From: Pollenia angustigena
Taxonomy: Eukaryota > Arthropoda > Insecta > Diptera > Polleniidae
Assembly: GCA_930367215.1 (NCBI GenBank)
Contig: OV884056.1
Coordinates: 283,446,067 to 283,510,066, forward strand
Reading direction: 5' to 3'
Length of the DNA stretch: 64,000 nucleotides
Shown here in pieces: positions 22,438-31,581 of the stretch (positions within the stretch are counted from its first letter, which is position 1; every line of letters begins with the position of its first letter). Made by a program: the position numbers and the translations under genes. The notes under the pieces were generated by a model that did not search any database, was not told the origin of the DNA, and saw nothing but the letters and a program-made list of their open reading frames with translations.

Positions 22438-23360
22438 AAGAAACAAGTTAGAGTGCTATATTCGGCTGTGCCGAATCTTTGATACCCTCCACCGACAGTT
22501 CGAATGTTTAAGGAGTAATATCTGTATGATGTTATTATTATCTTAAACTGTGACGATTTGTTATTAACTATGGTTTTAGGCGACTAAACTGTTTTCCGGG
22601 AGTAGGGTTTCTATAGGGCCTAGGTTAAATTATGTACCGATCTTCACGAAATTTCACAGTATCATTTATAGTCCTATAAAACTTTGACGAGCCAAAATTT
22701 GTTATGATTGCATTATTTTTTACAGTTTTAGGCGTACTAAACTGTTTTCCGGTAGTAGGGTTTATATGGGTCCTAAGGTAAATAATGGACCGATCGTCAC
22801 GAAATTTCACAGTGTTATTTCTAGTCCTAAAAAACTGTGACGTTCCAAATTAGCTAGCGTTATTTTTAACGGTTTTAGGCGTACTAAACTGTTTTCCGGG
22901 AGTATTGTTTATATGGGGCTTAGTGTAAATAATGGAAATCACAGCGTGATTTCCAGTCAAATAAAACAAATCTTATCTCAATCCGTGCCTTGCTCCAGCA
23001 TTTATGTTATTTTTTGTAACAAAATTATCAATTTTTTTAGGTGGTGGTTCCACATTTTGATTCATAGCTCTGGTCCTACTGAACTGATTTTGCTGGATTT
23101 CAATCCCAAACGGCTTAGGATAACTACAAGCAATTTGGCACCACGTTTGTTCATTTCTTTTGAGTTGTTCGAAAGTGAGCGTGTTTTCAACAGACGGACA
23201 GACGAACAGACAGACGGACATGGCTAAATCGACTTAGAATTGCTCAAGGATCCAGAATATATATACTTTATGGGGTCTGAGATGAATAATAAAAAAGTTT
23301 CACACGGAATGACAAACTTAGTATACCATCTTCACAACTAATTGTGGTGGAGGGTATAAA
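22438..23360 (+). mobile_element. Dispersed family A-like element with internal tandem repeats
   Basis: Starts ACAAGTTAGAGTGCTATATT with an ATTCGGC/GCCGAAT hairpin and TTTGATACCCTCCACC. It ends ACAACTAATTGTGGTGGAGG then GTATAAAA. The layout is that of family A but the sequence is a different subfamily. About 22578-22900 holds three tandem units of about 150 bp, each beginning near TTTTAGGCG(T)ACTAAACTG and containing CTGTTTTCCGG and CACGAAATTTCACAGT. An open frame over 22913-23227 reflects the repeat, not a known protein. Confidence 0.6.
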
Positions 23361-23544
23361 AAATGAACACCCATTAAACTACAGCCCAGAAACTGTAACA
23401 TATAATCAGGTGCATAACAAAACGGCATATTGCTGTCATGTCATCATAATAAAAAATGTTGTCAATGTTCACTCATATAATTCATGTTGCAGTCAGTCAT
23501 GTTATCAGAACAGAGCAGAGAGGCAGAACACAAAGGCAGAGTAA

Positions 23545-23570
23545 ATAGTGTGTGTGTGTGTGTGTAGAGA
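23545..23570. repeat. (TG)n microsatellite
   Basis: An uninterrupted GTGTGTGTGTGTGTGTGTG run following AGAGCAGAGAGGCAGAAC purine-rich sequence. Confidence 0.8.
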
Positions 23571-23817
23571 ACAGATAGCAAAGTATCGTTACGTAATGGG
23601 CCATCTTCGTTTGACACAAATATAAATTAAATGTATTCAAAACTATGTTTTTTTGTTATACATACTTATAAGTTTTATTAAACTTACTAAGAGGGTAGCA
23701 TTAAAAAAACTTTTAAAATATCGAAAACTGATAACAAAAACTTGGTTTTCAAAATAGTGCAATTTTATTGCTTAAAATCCTAAATTACACAGGCCTGCAA
23801 ATTTTAGAAAAAGTCAA

Positions 23818-24081
23818 AACCCTGGGACTAACGTGTACTTTTCTAAAGGTTTAAATTGTGCTGAATCCGAATCTGCACTCAGAATAAAAACAAGTAAAAC
23901 AAATACAAAAGTTAAATCAAAATTAAACCCAAAAACGTTTAGAATATGGCGAAAAACTGGGTTTTTAAGCTTTAAGCAAAGATATCGCGACAACCAGATG
24001 TGAATGAGAAATTCTAAGTAGAGATTCGGATTCAACGCAACTCAAACCTTTAGAAAAAAAAATACTCTGGTCCATGGGTTA
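23818..24081. mobile_element. MITE with about 55-bp inverted ends
   Basis: Left AACCCTGGGACTAACGTGTA is followed by TTTTCTAAAGGTTTAAATTG. The right end inverts to AACCCATGGACCAGAGTATT and TTTCTAAAGGTTTGAGTTG. Both arms then share TGAATCCGAATCT, a word also present in the foldback at 9847-10701. No coding capacity. Confidence 0.6.
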
Positions 24082-24116
24082 AACATATGTTGGCCCGTGT
24101 TATCATTGTGACTTTT

Positions 24117-24834
24117 TATACCCACACCACAATAGTGGAGAGATTATTAGCGGTTGTGCTGATGCTTGTAATACCTTAAAATATTAGTCCCTTCTTTAAG
24201 TGTAAAGATCTATTCAAAATGACTATTTAGTCGATCTAACGATGTCCGTCCATCCGTCCGTCCGTCCGACAAGCTGTTTATGAAAACCTTGGGTATAAAG
24301 TACAGATCGCAATTTTTAAGTTATTTTAACGAAATTTGGTTTAAATGTCATTTTCAGTATGTTGCCAATCGGTCCATAATTTGATATAGGCCCCAAACAA
24401 GCTTCTTTCCGGAGTATAATCGGAATCAGACCACAGCTCCCATATAAATAATACTCCCGATAAAAGATTTTATTGCCATAACTTCCTTATAAATGTTGGT
24501 ATTGACATAAAATTTGACGGCAACAACTTTTAGAACATTTACCATGGCCTGACAAATGTTGTGCTGGTAGGTTCAAAAGTAACCATAGGTCCCATTTAAA
24601 CCCCTTCTCTAAGAGCACTTTAGGGCAAACAAACCCATACAGATTAAGATATCTAAGTAATATTCATAACAAAAAACCCTTAAAAGAATCTTAACCTCAT
24701 ATAATAATTTTGTTTTGGCGGGTTTATGATTGCCCATGGATCCCAAATAGGGTGAACTCTCGAAAAATTGTCGCTAAATTTGGTGGTGTAGGGTATCAAT
24801 GGTCGGCTTTGACCGTCTATACTTTCTTGCTTGT
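24117..24834 (-). mobile_element. Dispersed family A, copy on the minus strand
   Basis: The left edge TATACCCACACCACAATAGT is the inverse of the family A 3' hairpin. The right edge GGTGTAGGGTATCAATGGTC, CTATACTTTCTTGCTTG is the inverse of the 5' end. A (CCGT)n run at about 24245-24268 lies near its 3' side, equivalent to the CCAGCCAGCC/GGACAGAC stretch of other copies. No open frame. Confidence 0.7.
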
Positions 24835-25567
24835 TTGCAATGAATTTTGTAGACGAATGGTATAGAAAGGCTTGTATAAACCTTGTGTAATTCTTAAACT
24901 TCCGTTCACAAATATTCAAAAGTCACACCTTTGGACTAATTCTGGCAGACGTGATTGATTATTTTTCGATCCGGCAGCCATTCTTTTTCTAATTTTTTCA
25001 GTCGATACTAAACGAATCGAAAGTAGTTTTTCAGTGTTGTAAATGTAAAGCATTTATTTAAGTTTTCACAGCACAGAAGAAAGTTTAAGAAATGCACAAG
25101 GTTTATACAAGCCTTTTTAGCCCCCTGTTCTCCCAAGCGAAAAAAAGTTTTATTAGAGATCTAGTCTAACGAACACCAATCCTAACAAGGTTTTTTTAAT
25201 TTTTTTTTCTTACCTTTATATATATTTTTACATTTTATTGTTTCATATTTTTCTTTTAAATTCAAATTAATTTCTATCAAACGTCCTTAAATCACATTGA
25301 GAGCTTTTCATTATTTATCATGTTTTTATCATTATTTTATCGTAATTATTGTTATTATTTTTCTCTTTTGTTTTAAATATTGATTAAAAAATTTTTTTTA
25401 TAAAAACAACTAAATGAATTTAAATTAATAATATATTTTTTTTATTTTCTTTTTTCTCTTTTATCTCTTTCTCCTTGCAAAAAAAAAAAAAAAAAAAAAA
25501 AAAATGTGGCATTGCTTTATAATGTATGCTGCTCCATTTCGTTGTCCATACTTTTATCTATTTCTAG

Positions 25568-25630
25568 GTGAGTCTGTTTGTTCTGGATTAGAGGTTGAAA
25601 TTGAAAATAATAACAATAATTATCTTCATG
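25568..25630 (+). CDS. ps: Candidate 63-nt in-frame cassette exon of pasilla, recursive-splicing layout
   Basis: A pyrimidine-rich tract (about 25535-25565) and TTCTAG precede GTGAGTCTG; the exon ends TTCATG|GTAAGC. It is phase 1 at both ends and 63 nt long, so inclusion keeps the frame and adds 21 residues beginning G-ESVCSGLEVEIENNNNN between CWCYG and the KH1 exon. The exon opens with GTGAGT, itself a good donor. After splicing exon 1 to this acceptor a new donor is created at the junction, which would allow the exon to be removed in a second step. This matches ratchet sites known in long fly introns. No other exon-like unit fits between 4325 and 27986. Sequence evidence only; RNA support is needed. 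Confidence 0.6.
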
Positions 25631-26913
25631 GTAAGCTTTTCTCATTATTTCATAAATGTCATTATAAAAGTTCATAATTTTGTTGTTTATTGAAAAAAAA
25701 AATCGTTTTTATTTCTTTTTTAATTTTTTTTTTTACTAATCGGATTAATTTTTTAAACAAATATTTATAAATAAAAAATTAACAACTGATTTGTTAATTT
25801 AATTAAAGAGAAAACAAATAATGCATGATATATATAATTCCAGTACTTGTCCTTTTGTTTAACAAACCCAACCCAAAAGTTTAATGAAATCAAAACTACC
25901 TGGCTTAAATTTAAAACGAAATCTTTCTGGTTTTTATATAAAACGATTCAAAAAGCTTTCTAAAAAAGAAATCTATTTCGAGATCTTTTTGCTAGATTAA
26001 TTTTAAAGCTTTTGTAGTTTTGCTAAATAAAGCTTTAAAACATTTCAAAAGTTCTAAACAAATAAATATTCAAAATTTCCTTTATATAAAGGTTGAAAGC
26101 TTTTAAGATTTTTTAAAATTAAAAATTTGTTGTTCTATAGCTATGATTTGGTCTGAATTTTATAGTTTAAAAAACTTTTAAGAAAGTTTTAAAACCTTTT
26201 TCTTAATCTTCCAAACGGTCAGGTAAAGCTTTTTCCTACATATTGATTGAATAAAATAATAAAGCTCTTTAAAATATTACCTGCTAACTACGAAAGTCCC
26301 TTTATTATGATCACAGTTCATCATTAAAAAGCTTTTTAAACGCAAAACTTATTAAGTAAGATTTAATTTTAATAGAGAGCAACAAAAATAATTTAGAGTT
26401 TTAAACCTAAAAATGGGGAACTGTTCGACCTAAACTAGAATCAGCTTTACATTTAGACTATATAGACTAAAGACTATAGACAGAAATAATTTAGAGCTTA
26501 AAACCTAAAAATAAATTAAAAATAAAATATTTTCAAATTAAAATTGTAAGAAGCTTTTTAAATCATTATTTGATTTCATTTTATACAGTTATTTTGAAAC
26601 TAATAAATTATTAATTATAATAATGTTTACTTACTTATAATTTCAAATTATAAATAACCTAAAAAGCTTTTTTATTTTATAAAATGCTTAACAGATATTC
26701 TTTAAAATGTGATTCCCATAAATTGAAGACACCCCCAACCCTATCTTAACAAGTTGAAAAAAGTATGCTCTTAAAAGACAATTTTCGTTTAATTTCCTTT
26801 AGTAAAAAACAATCCACGTGTACTTATCTTATATTTAGATTTTTTCCAAATTTTGCATAAAACTTAATCTTGTCCAAGATAAATGTTGTGATTAAATATT
26901 TTTTCAAAATCAA

Positions 26914-27060
26914 AGTCTGGGTTCACACTATGAAAGTTTTATTTCAGAAAGCCTGACTTTATGGATGAGAGAGGAGAGAAGAAAAGTTTGTTCTCTTCCC
27001 CTCTCAACAATGAACTAAGACTTTCTAAAAAAAAACTTTCATAATGTGATCTCATACTAA
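26914..27060. mobile_element. MITE family D, copy 1
   Basis: AGTCTGGGTTCACACTATGA on the left and the degraded inverse (CATAATGTGATCTCATACTA) on the right. Inside are AGAAAGCCTGACTTTATGG and its partner AACTAAGACTTTCT, with GAGAGGAGAGAAG against CTCTTCCCCTCTC. The second copy is at 55973-56219. Essentially a long hairpin. Confidence 0.7.
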
Positions 27061-27431
27061 GCTTATAAAAGCTCTTTTTCAAAACTCATTAAGCATTTCA
27101 TAAATTTCATACTGAAAAAAAAGAAAACATTTTATTAAAAAAATCGCCATACATTTCTTAAGGTGGAAGTTCATAACACGCATTTATTCGTCAGCGTGTG
27201 TCGTGTGTTTAAAAACTTTAGTAAGTTACACAACTCGCGTTATAAAAGCCATTTATGTAAGCTGTTATTTATTTTACTTATTTGTACATTGAAAACGGAT
27301 TCGAAAATATATCAAGATTTTTCTATTTTATTGAATCTGCTTTATTTACACATATTGTATGTTTTTAATCTCTTCAATAAGATTTTCCTTCGTGATTCAC
27401 AAATTTGTTAAATTATTCTATTTGATTAGCT

Positions 27432-27571
27432 GCGTTCGTTTACCCTAAAATTTGTACTAATTTGTACTGGATTTTACTGAAATGCGTTCGCGTACACATA
27501 ACTTTGCAAAATTTTCATATTAATCACCTGCTGGATTTTATCGGGATTTTACTGGAAAAGTAAACGAACGC
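27432..27571. mobile_element. Short MITE just upstream of the KH1 exon
   Basis: GCGTTCGTTTAC (27432) and GTAAACGAACGC (about 27560-27571) are exact inverses. TGTACTGGATTTTACTG and CGGGATTTTACTGGAAAAG recur inside. It lies about 400 nt upstream of the acceptor at 27986. Confidence 0.55.
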
Positions 27572-27986
27572 CCATATTGTCGGCTTATTAAAAAGTTCAA
27601 AGTTAACCAACTTTCTGGCGCAAACGCGTCAAAATATATTGCATGTAACTTGTTCTATGAAAAATCACTAGTTTTACTATGTTTGCCAGAAGTCTACAGA
27701 GCGCGCGCGCACTAACGCGTGGTACATATGTACTTCTACCTTTAGAGTAAAATTTAATTTATGGTGTTAAAAGTATGAACATACATTTAATCTAAATAAT
27801 TTCAAACACATCTTCATTTAAATCAATTCATTAAAAAATATAACTTAATAAAGAAATGAAATGTTATTATTTTTAATTTTCGAGCCTAATACTTAAAAAA
27901 CAACAACAACAGCTATATAGTAATTGAATTGACTTGCAAACTATTTTGCTATAATAATTGTATTTGCATTCTTAAATTTCTTTTAG

Positions 27987-28130
27987 GTGATTCCTCATAT
28001 CACATGAAGATCCTTGTACCTGCCGTGGCCTCTGGGGCCATTATTGGCAAAGGCGGCGAGACTATAGCCTCGTTGCAAAAGGATACCGGTGCTCGTGTCA
28101 AAATGTCCAAATCTCATGATTTCTATCCAG
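27987..28130 (+). CDS. ps: pasilla exon, first part of KH1
   Basis: Acceptor TTTTAG|GTGATTCC; donor TATCCAG|GTATAT; 144 nt, phase 1 at both ends. It encodes [20 protein letters not shown] and continues to SKSHDFYPG, the first two thirds of a type I KH domain. The RNA-gripping GKGG loop falls at about residues 339-342 of the model without the cassette. This is the standard start of KH1 in Nova/Pasilla proteins, which bind YCAY RNA and control alternative splicing in the nucleus. The identity of the family is not in doubt. Confidence 0.95.
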
Positions 28131-28197
28131 GTATATTATTTAATTTCCTTTTTTTTATAAAAAGAATCTTAATCTTATTATTTTAAATTCTCTTAAG

Positions 28198-28838
28198 GAA
28201 CTAACGAACGTGTTTGCCTTATAACCGGCACTGTGGAGGGCATAATGACCGTGCTCGATTTCATAATGGATAAAATCCGTGAAAAGCCCGATTTGAATAC
28301 GAAAATCCTGGATGTCGAAAACAAACAGAGTCAGGAACGTGATAAGCAAGTTAAAATTTTGGTGCCCAATTCCACGGCTGGTATGATCATTGGCAAAGGT
28401 GGTGCTTTCATTAAGCAAATCAAAGAAGAAAGTGGTTCTTATGTACAGATTAGTCAAAAACCCAAGGATATTTCATTACAAGAACGTTGCATTACTATAA
28501 TTGGTGACAAGGAGAATAATAAAAATGCCTGCAAATTGATTCTATCCAAGATTGTCGAAGATCCTCAATCTGGCACTTGCTTGAATGTGTCGTATGCTGA
28601 TGTTAGCGGACCAGTGGCTAACTTCAATCCAACCGGTTCGCCTTATGCCACAAATCAGAATGCTATTAATTCGAGCACCGCCTCTTTGAACTCAACATTG
28701 GGTCAAACAATTGGTGGTCCCGCTTCGGCAGCTGGCTTACTAGTCAATGGTACAGGCATTAATTTGTCATTGAATTTGAGCTCACCAAATCCAGCACCAA
28801 ATCTAGCATTGGCCACACAGTTATTAGAACATATTAAG
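28198..28838 (+). CDS. ps: pasilla exon, end of KH1, KH2 and linker
   Basis: Acceptor TCTTAAG|GAACTAAC after a 67-nt intron; donor ATTAAG|GTGAGG, phase 0. It completes KH1 (TNERVCLITGT..FIMDKIREKP). After a charged spacer it encodes KH2 at about residues 418-485 (VKILVPNSTAGMIIGKGG, GKGG at 432-435; SLQERCITIIGDKENN). The Pasilla-specific linker SYADVSGPVANFNPTGSPY and a Ser/Asn/Gly-rich tail to LLEHIK follow. The frame stays open past the donor for 15 further codons (VRGKKLD.., stop at 28884-28886), so intron retention would give a KH1-KH2 protein without KH3. Confidence 0.95.
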
Positions 28839-29039
28839 GTGAGGGGGAAAAAACTTGATAGAAAATTAAATAAAGCTTTAAAATAGGTTAATATAAGCAA
28901 TGTTGCTATGTAGCAAGATGTTTGTAAGGGAAAACTATTCATGCATTTATGTAAGTATTGGAAGGCAATTAGTTTGTATTCCAACATTGTGGAGTTAAAT
29001 ATACATGCTGCTAAGAAAATATATACATATTTGTATATA

Positions 29040-29590
29040 CTGGGCTATCCATTAAGTGGTTTCAAAACCGCTGGTCTGGCAATGCTGTCAACTGTAACAT
29101 ATCTGTCATCTGAAGTGTCACTTACTTGGTGAAAGGTTTGCCATTTACGAATATGGATCGTTTAACGAAGAACCCTTAAAATAGTTAAAACTTACTACGC
29201 GGTGATGGTAAAAACGTGACCACCACTTTTCGAGGAGTATGTCGGGACTATCGACCTGCAGTGCAAGAATTTTCCAAGACTAAAGAATTTTGAACAGACT
29301 GGAAGCGTTACAGATGTTGTCAGGCCCGAGCATTAACGCAATGTGCGCACTGTTAGTGAAAGTGTGGTGCATAATCCGAATTTGTGAATTCCACGGCGTT
29401 CTCTCTCAGCTATGTAACTGTTTTATAACAGAATTTTGATGGCCTGCAATTAAAGATTGTGAACTGGACTGGGTTTCAACAAGACCGTGCCACACGACAA
29501 GATCAATTTTTCTTTCAAGAATGCGTAATTCCACGTTTTGGTGACATTAATTGGCCACCAGGATCATGCCTAACGTTGAAGCATTTAAAA
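29040..29590 (+). pseudogene. Decayed mariner-type transposase fragment
   Basis: Across several frames the + strand carries mariner motifs in order. These are ERFAIYEYG/..KIVKTYYA near 29135-29200, LKNFEQTGSVTDVVRPEH at about 29275-29335, RTVSESVVHNPN at about 29345-29385, then FQQDRAT and RFGDINWPPGSC at about 29470-29570. Stops and frameshifts separate them, and the middle of the catalytic core is missing. GGGCTATCCATTAAGTGG at about 29042 may be the left terminal repeat. It is a different copy and lineage from 16602-17522. Confidence 0.7.
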
Positions 29591-29632
29591 CAAAAATATT
29601 CGTCAAGCCTACATGGAGTCAACTGGACGGAA

Positions 29633-29765
29633 GGACATCGTTAAACCGACGCAGAAAGTTATTCTAAGTCGATCGGTATACTAAAATATAGTTCTAGGAC
29701 CAATATTTAAAGATGTTACGCACATCAGCACAAACCCTCTCCACTATTGTTGCGTGGATATAATA
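29633..29765 (+). mobile_element. Family A 3'-end fragment
   Basis: GGACATCGTTAAACCGACGC, GTCGATCGGTATACT, CTAGGACCAATATTTAAAG and CCTCTCCACTATTGTTGCGT match the last 130 bp of family A copies at 8060-8220 and 61230-61373. Confidence 0.7.
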
Positions 29766-29874
29766 AGCACCTACAAAACTTCTTAACTACTAATATTTCC
29801 GAAAGTTCAAACATATGTAAATTGAAAAGAATTTAGAACTTTAAAATTTAGCTATAGAATCCTTAGGTTATAAG

Positions 29875-30908
29875 CAGGGAAACCAGAAATATGCTCTAAA
29901 AACACGTTTTATGCGCATTGAATATGCTGTTAAAACTAGAAAATATGCATTGAAAAATGTTAAAAATATGCCCTAAAAATCAAAAATTGCTTATTTGGCG
30001 GCAAAATATTCAACAATTTAATAACAAAATTTGAAAAAAAAATATTATATTATAAGGCCATATTAGGTTAAAATTCATATAAGAAACGAATAATCACCCT
30101 TATCGTGTTTAGCGTATTTAAAATACGCCTACGACTGTTTGGTAATAGATTAAAGGAAATAAGTTCACGTTCTCTTTAATCTATTACCAAACAGTCGTAG
30201 GCGTATTTTTAATACGCCAAACACGATAAGGGTGATTATCTAGATGTGGACATCCATATGGGTTTTTGTCTTAAAGGGATTTATTTACGGTCGCTAATTT
30301 GTGGAAGGAAGTGAAAGCTATTTAAGGATGGGAGCTATAGACAAATGTGAAACGATTCAAAATTAATTTAATTTGCAGTAAAATATTTTTGCGGCGAATT
30401 TAATTTAAATAGCATCATAATTAGATGGCTTACTGACACAAAGAGTCCTATTTGGAAAGACGTTTTTATAGGGAATATGAGAAATTATAGACCAATTCTC
30501 ACCATTTACACAGACCTCGTTCATATTTGATCAAATTATCTACAAAATTGGAACTTGTACGTTGCGCACAAGGTTAACATGAACAGACAACTAGCCAGAC
30601 GGACAGATGGACATCGTTAGATCATTTTAAAAAGTGATTTTGAGTCGAAAAATTAAAAATTAATTTCTGCGAAAGCTCCTATACGCATTTACAAAAATTT
30701 AACATGCATCATATATGCCTTAAAAAGGCAAAATATGCGCTATAAACTTAAAATATGCTTCAAAAACGCTCGTTTAACTAAAATGCTGCAAACGGTAAAA
30801 TTTGCACTAACAAATCGATAAAAGGCTTAAAAACGGATAAATATATTGTTTGTGCATTCATGGGTCGCACAAGGAAAAAAATGCAATTGCATATTTATGG
30901 TTTCCATG
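29875..30908. mobile_element. hAT-type non-autonomous element with perfect 8-bp target duplication
   Basis: The ends CAGGGAAACCAGAAATATGC and GCATATTTATGGTTTCCATG are near-perfect inverses. The flanks are the identical 8-mer GTTATAAG (29867-29874 and 30909-30916). Subterminal zones on both sides repeat AAATATGC many times (29890-30000, 30690-30790), the kind of motif transposases bind. It holds a snap-back palindrome (30091-30239) and a fragment like the family A 3' part (30577-30650). No transposase. Its right end lies about 100 nt from the next pasilla exon. Confidence 0.85.
30091..30239. repeat. Snap-back palindrome, family F copy 1
   Basis: Arms of about 65 bp, almost perfect: TAATCACCCTTATCGTGTTT on the left and its inverse ending at 30239, with AATAGATTAAAG/CTTTAATCTATT next to an 18-nt loop. 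Related copies with the same ends (AATCA..CTTAT) and the same ATTAAAG loop border lie at 36580-36727 and, degraded, 39067-39283. Confidence 0.8.
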
Positions 30909-31007
30909 GTTATAAGTTAAAAAGCTGTTCGAAATGAAAAATGTTTTAATTTAATTTAAAAAAAGTTAATTAAACACATAGTAATAATGGTCTCTTCTTT
31001 TTCGCAG

Positions 31008-31581
31008 GTCGCTTTAAGAAGCTTAGGCTATTCCGAAACCGCTACCACTGAAGTGTGCGCTGCCTTAGGGGTCTTGGCTAAGTATGGAGTTCTTGGTATG
31101 GGTGTCGGTTTGCAACACACCAATGGTGCTCACACAACACTCGGCAGCTATTTGGGTGTATCCACGTTGGAACAACAAACAGCTGCTGCTAATGCTGCCG
31201 CCAATGCAGGCAATGTTTTCGGTGCCGTTGGACAGGTGAATTTGGAACAATATACCGCTGCAGCTGCCGCAGCCGCCGCTGCTGCCGCTTCACGACCCAC
31301 TCAAACACAATTGGATGTTGCTGCTGCTGCAGCGCAATTCGATCATTTCCGTCATTTAGGAAATGCAGCTTCAGCTGGTCAGGCCGTCACACCCGTGTCA
31401 TTGAATAATAATAGTTTTGGTTTAACCGCTGCTACAGGTACCGCCACTACGGCACCCACATTAAATGCTGCCACCGCCCATTCTTTGGGCGGCCTCAGCA
31501 AGAGTCCCACACCGGGTGATTTGGGTGCCAAGGATACAAAAAATGTGGAAATTCCTGAAGTTATTGTAGGCGCTATCTTAG
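31008..31581 (+). CDS. ps: pasilla exon, Ala-rich linker and start of KH3
   Basis: Acceptor TTTCGCAG|GTCGCT, phase 0 in; 574 nt; leaves phase 1 at ATCTTAG|GTGGGC. It encodes VALRSLGYSETATTEVCAAL, KYGVLGMGVG, a long alanine-rich stretch (about residues 640-690, one run of 11 Ala), then SLNNNSFGLTAATGTATTA and KNVEIPEVIVGAILG, the first part of KH3 (from about residue 760). The donor GTGGGC is weaker than the others. The frame runs on through it for nine codons (GPRFYYPY, stop 31608-31610), so read-through would give a protein without most of KH3. A 19-nt C run follows at 31657-31675. Confidence 0.93.

Larger units (their letters stand above)
4325..27986 (+). other. ps: Large first coding intron of pasilla
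   Basis: The donor is GTGAGT at 4325 and the acceptor is ttttAG at 27985-27986. At 23.7 kb it is split by a candidate cassette exon at 25568-25630. It is filled with transposon relics, listed separately. Just inside the donor lie a long A-run (4337-4360) and a CCA repeat (about 4483-4511). Stretches with nothing recognisable beyond AT-rich sequence: 4600-5175, 6721-6935, 8221-9846, 10702-11141, 17751-18950, 25100-25560 and 25631-26910. Confidence 0.75.
28839..31007 (+). other. ps: pasilla intron between the KH2 and Ala-rich exons
   Basis: Donor GTGAGG, acceptor TTTCGCAG. Almost entirely mobile DNA: a decayed mariner (about 29040-29590), a family A 3' fragment (29633-29765) and a hAT element (29875-30908). 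Only the first 200 and last 100 bases look free of insertions. Confidence 0.85.
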
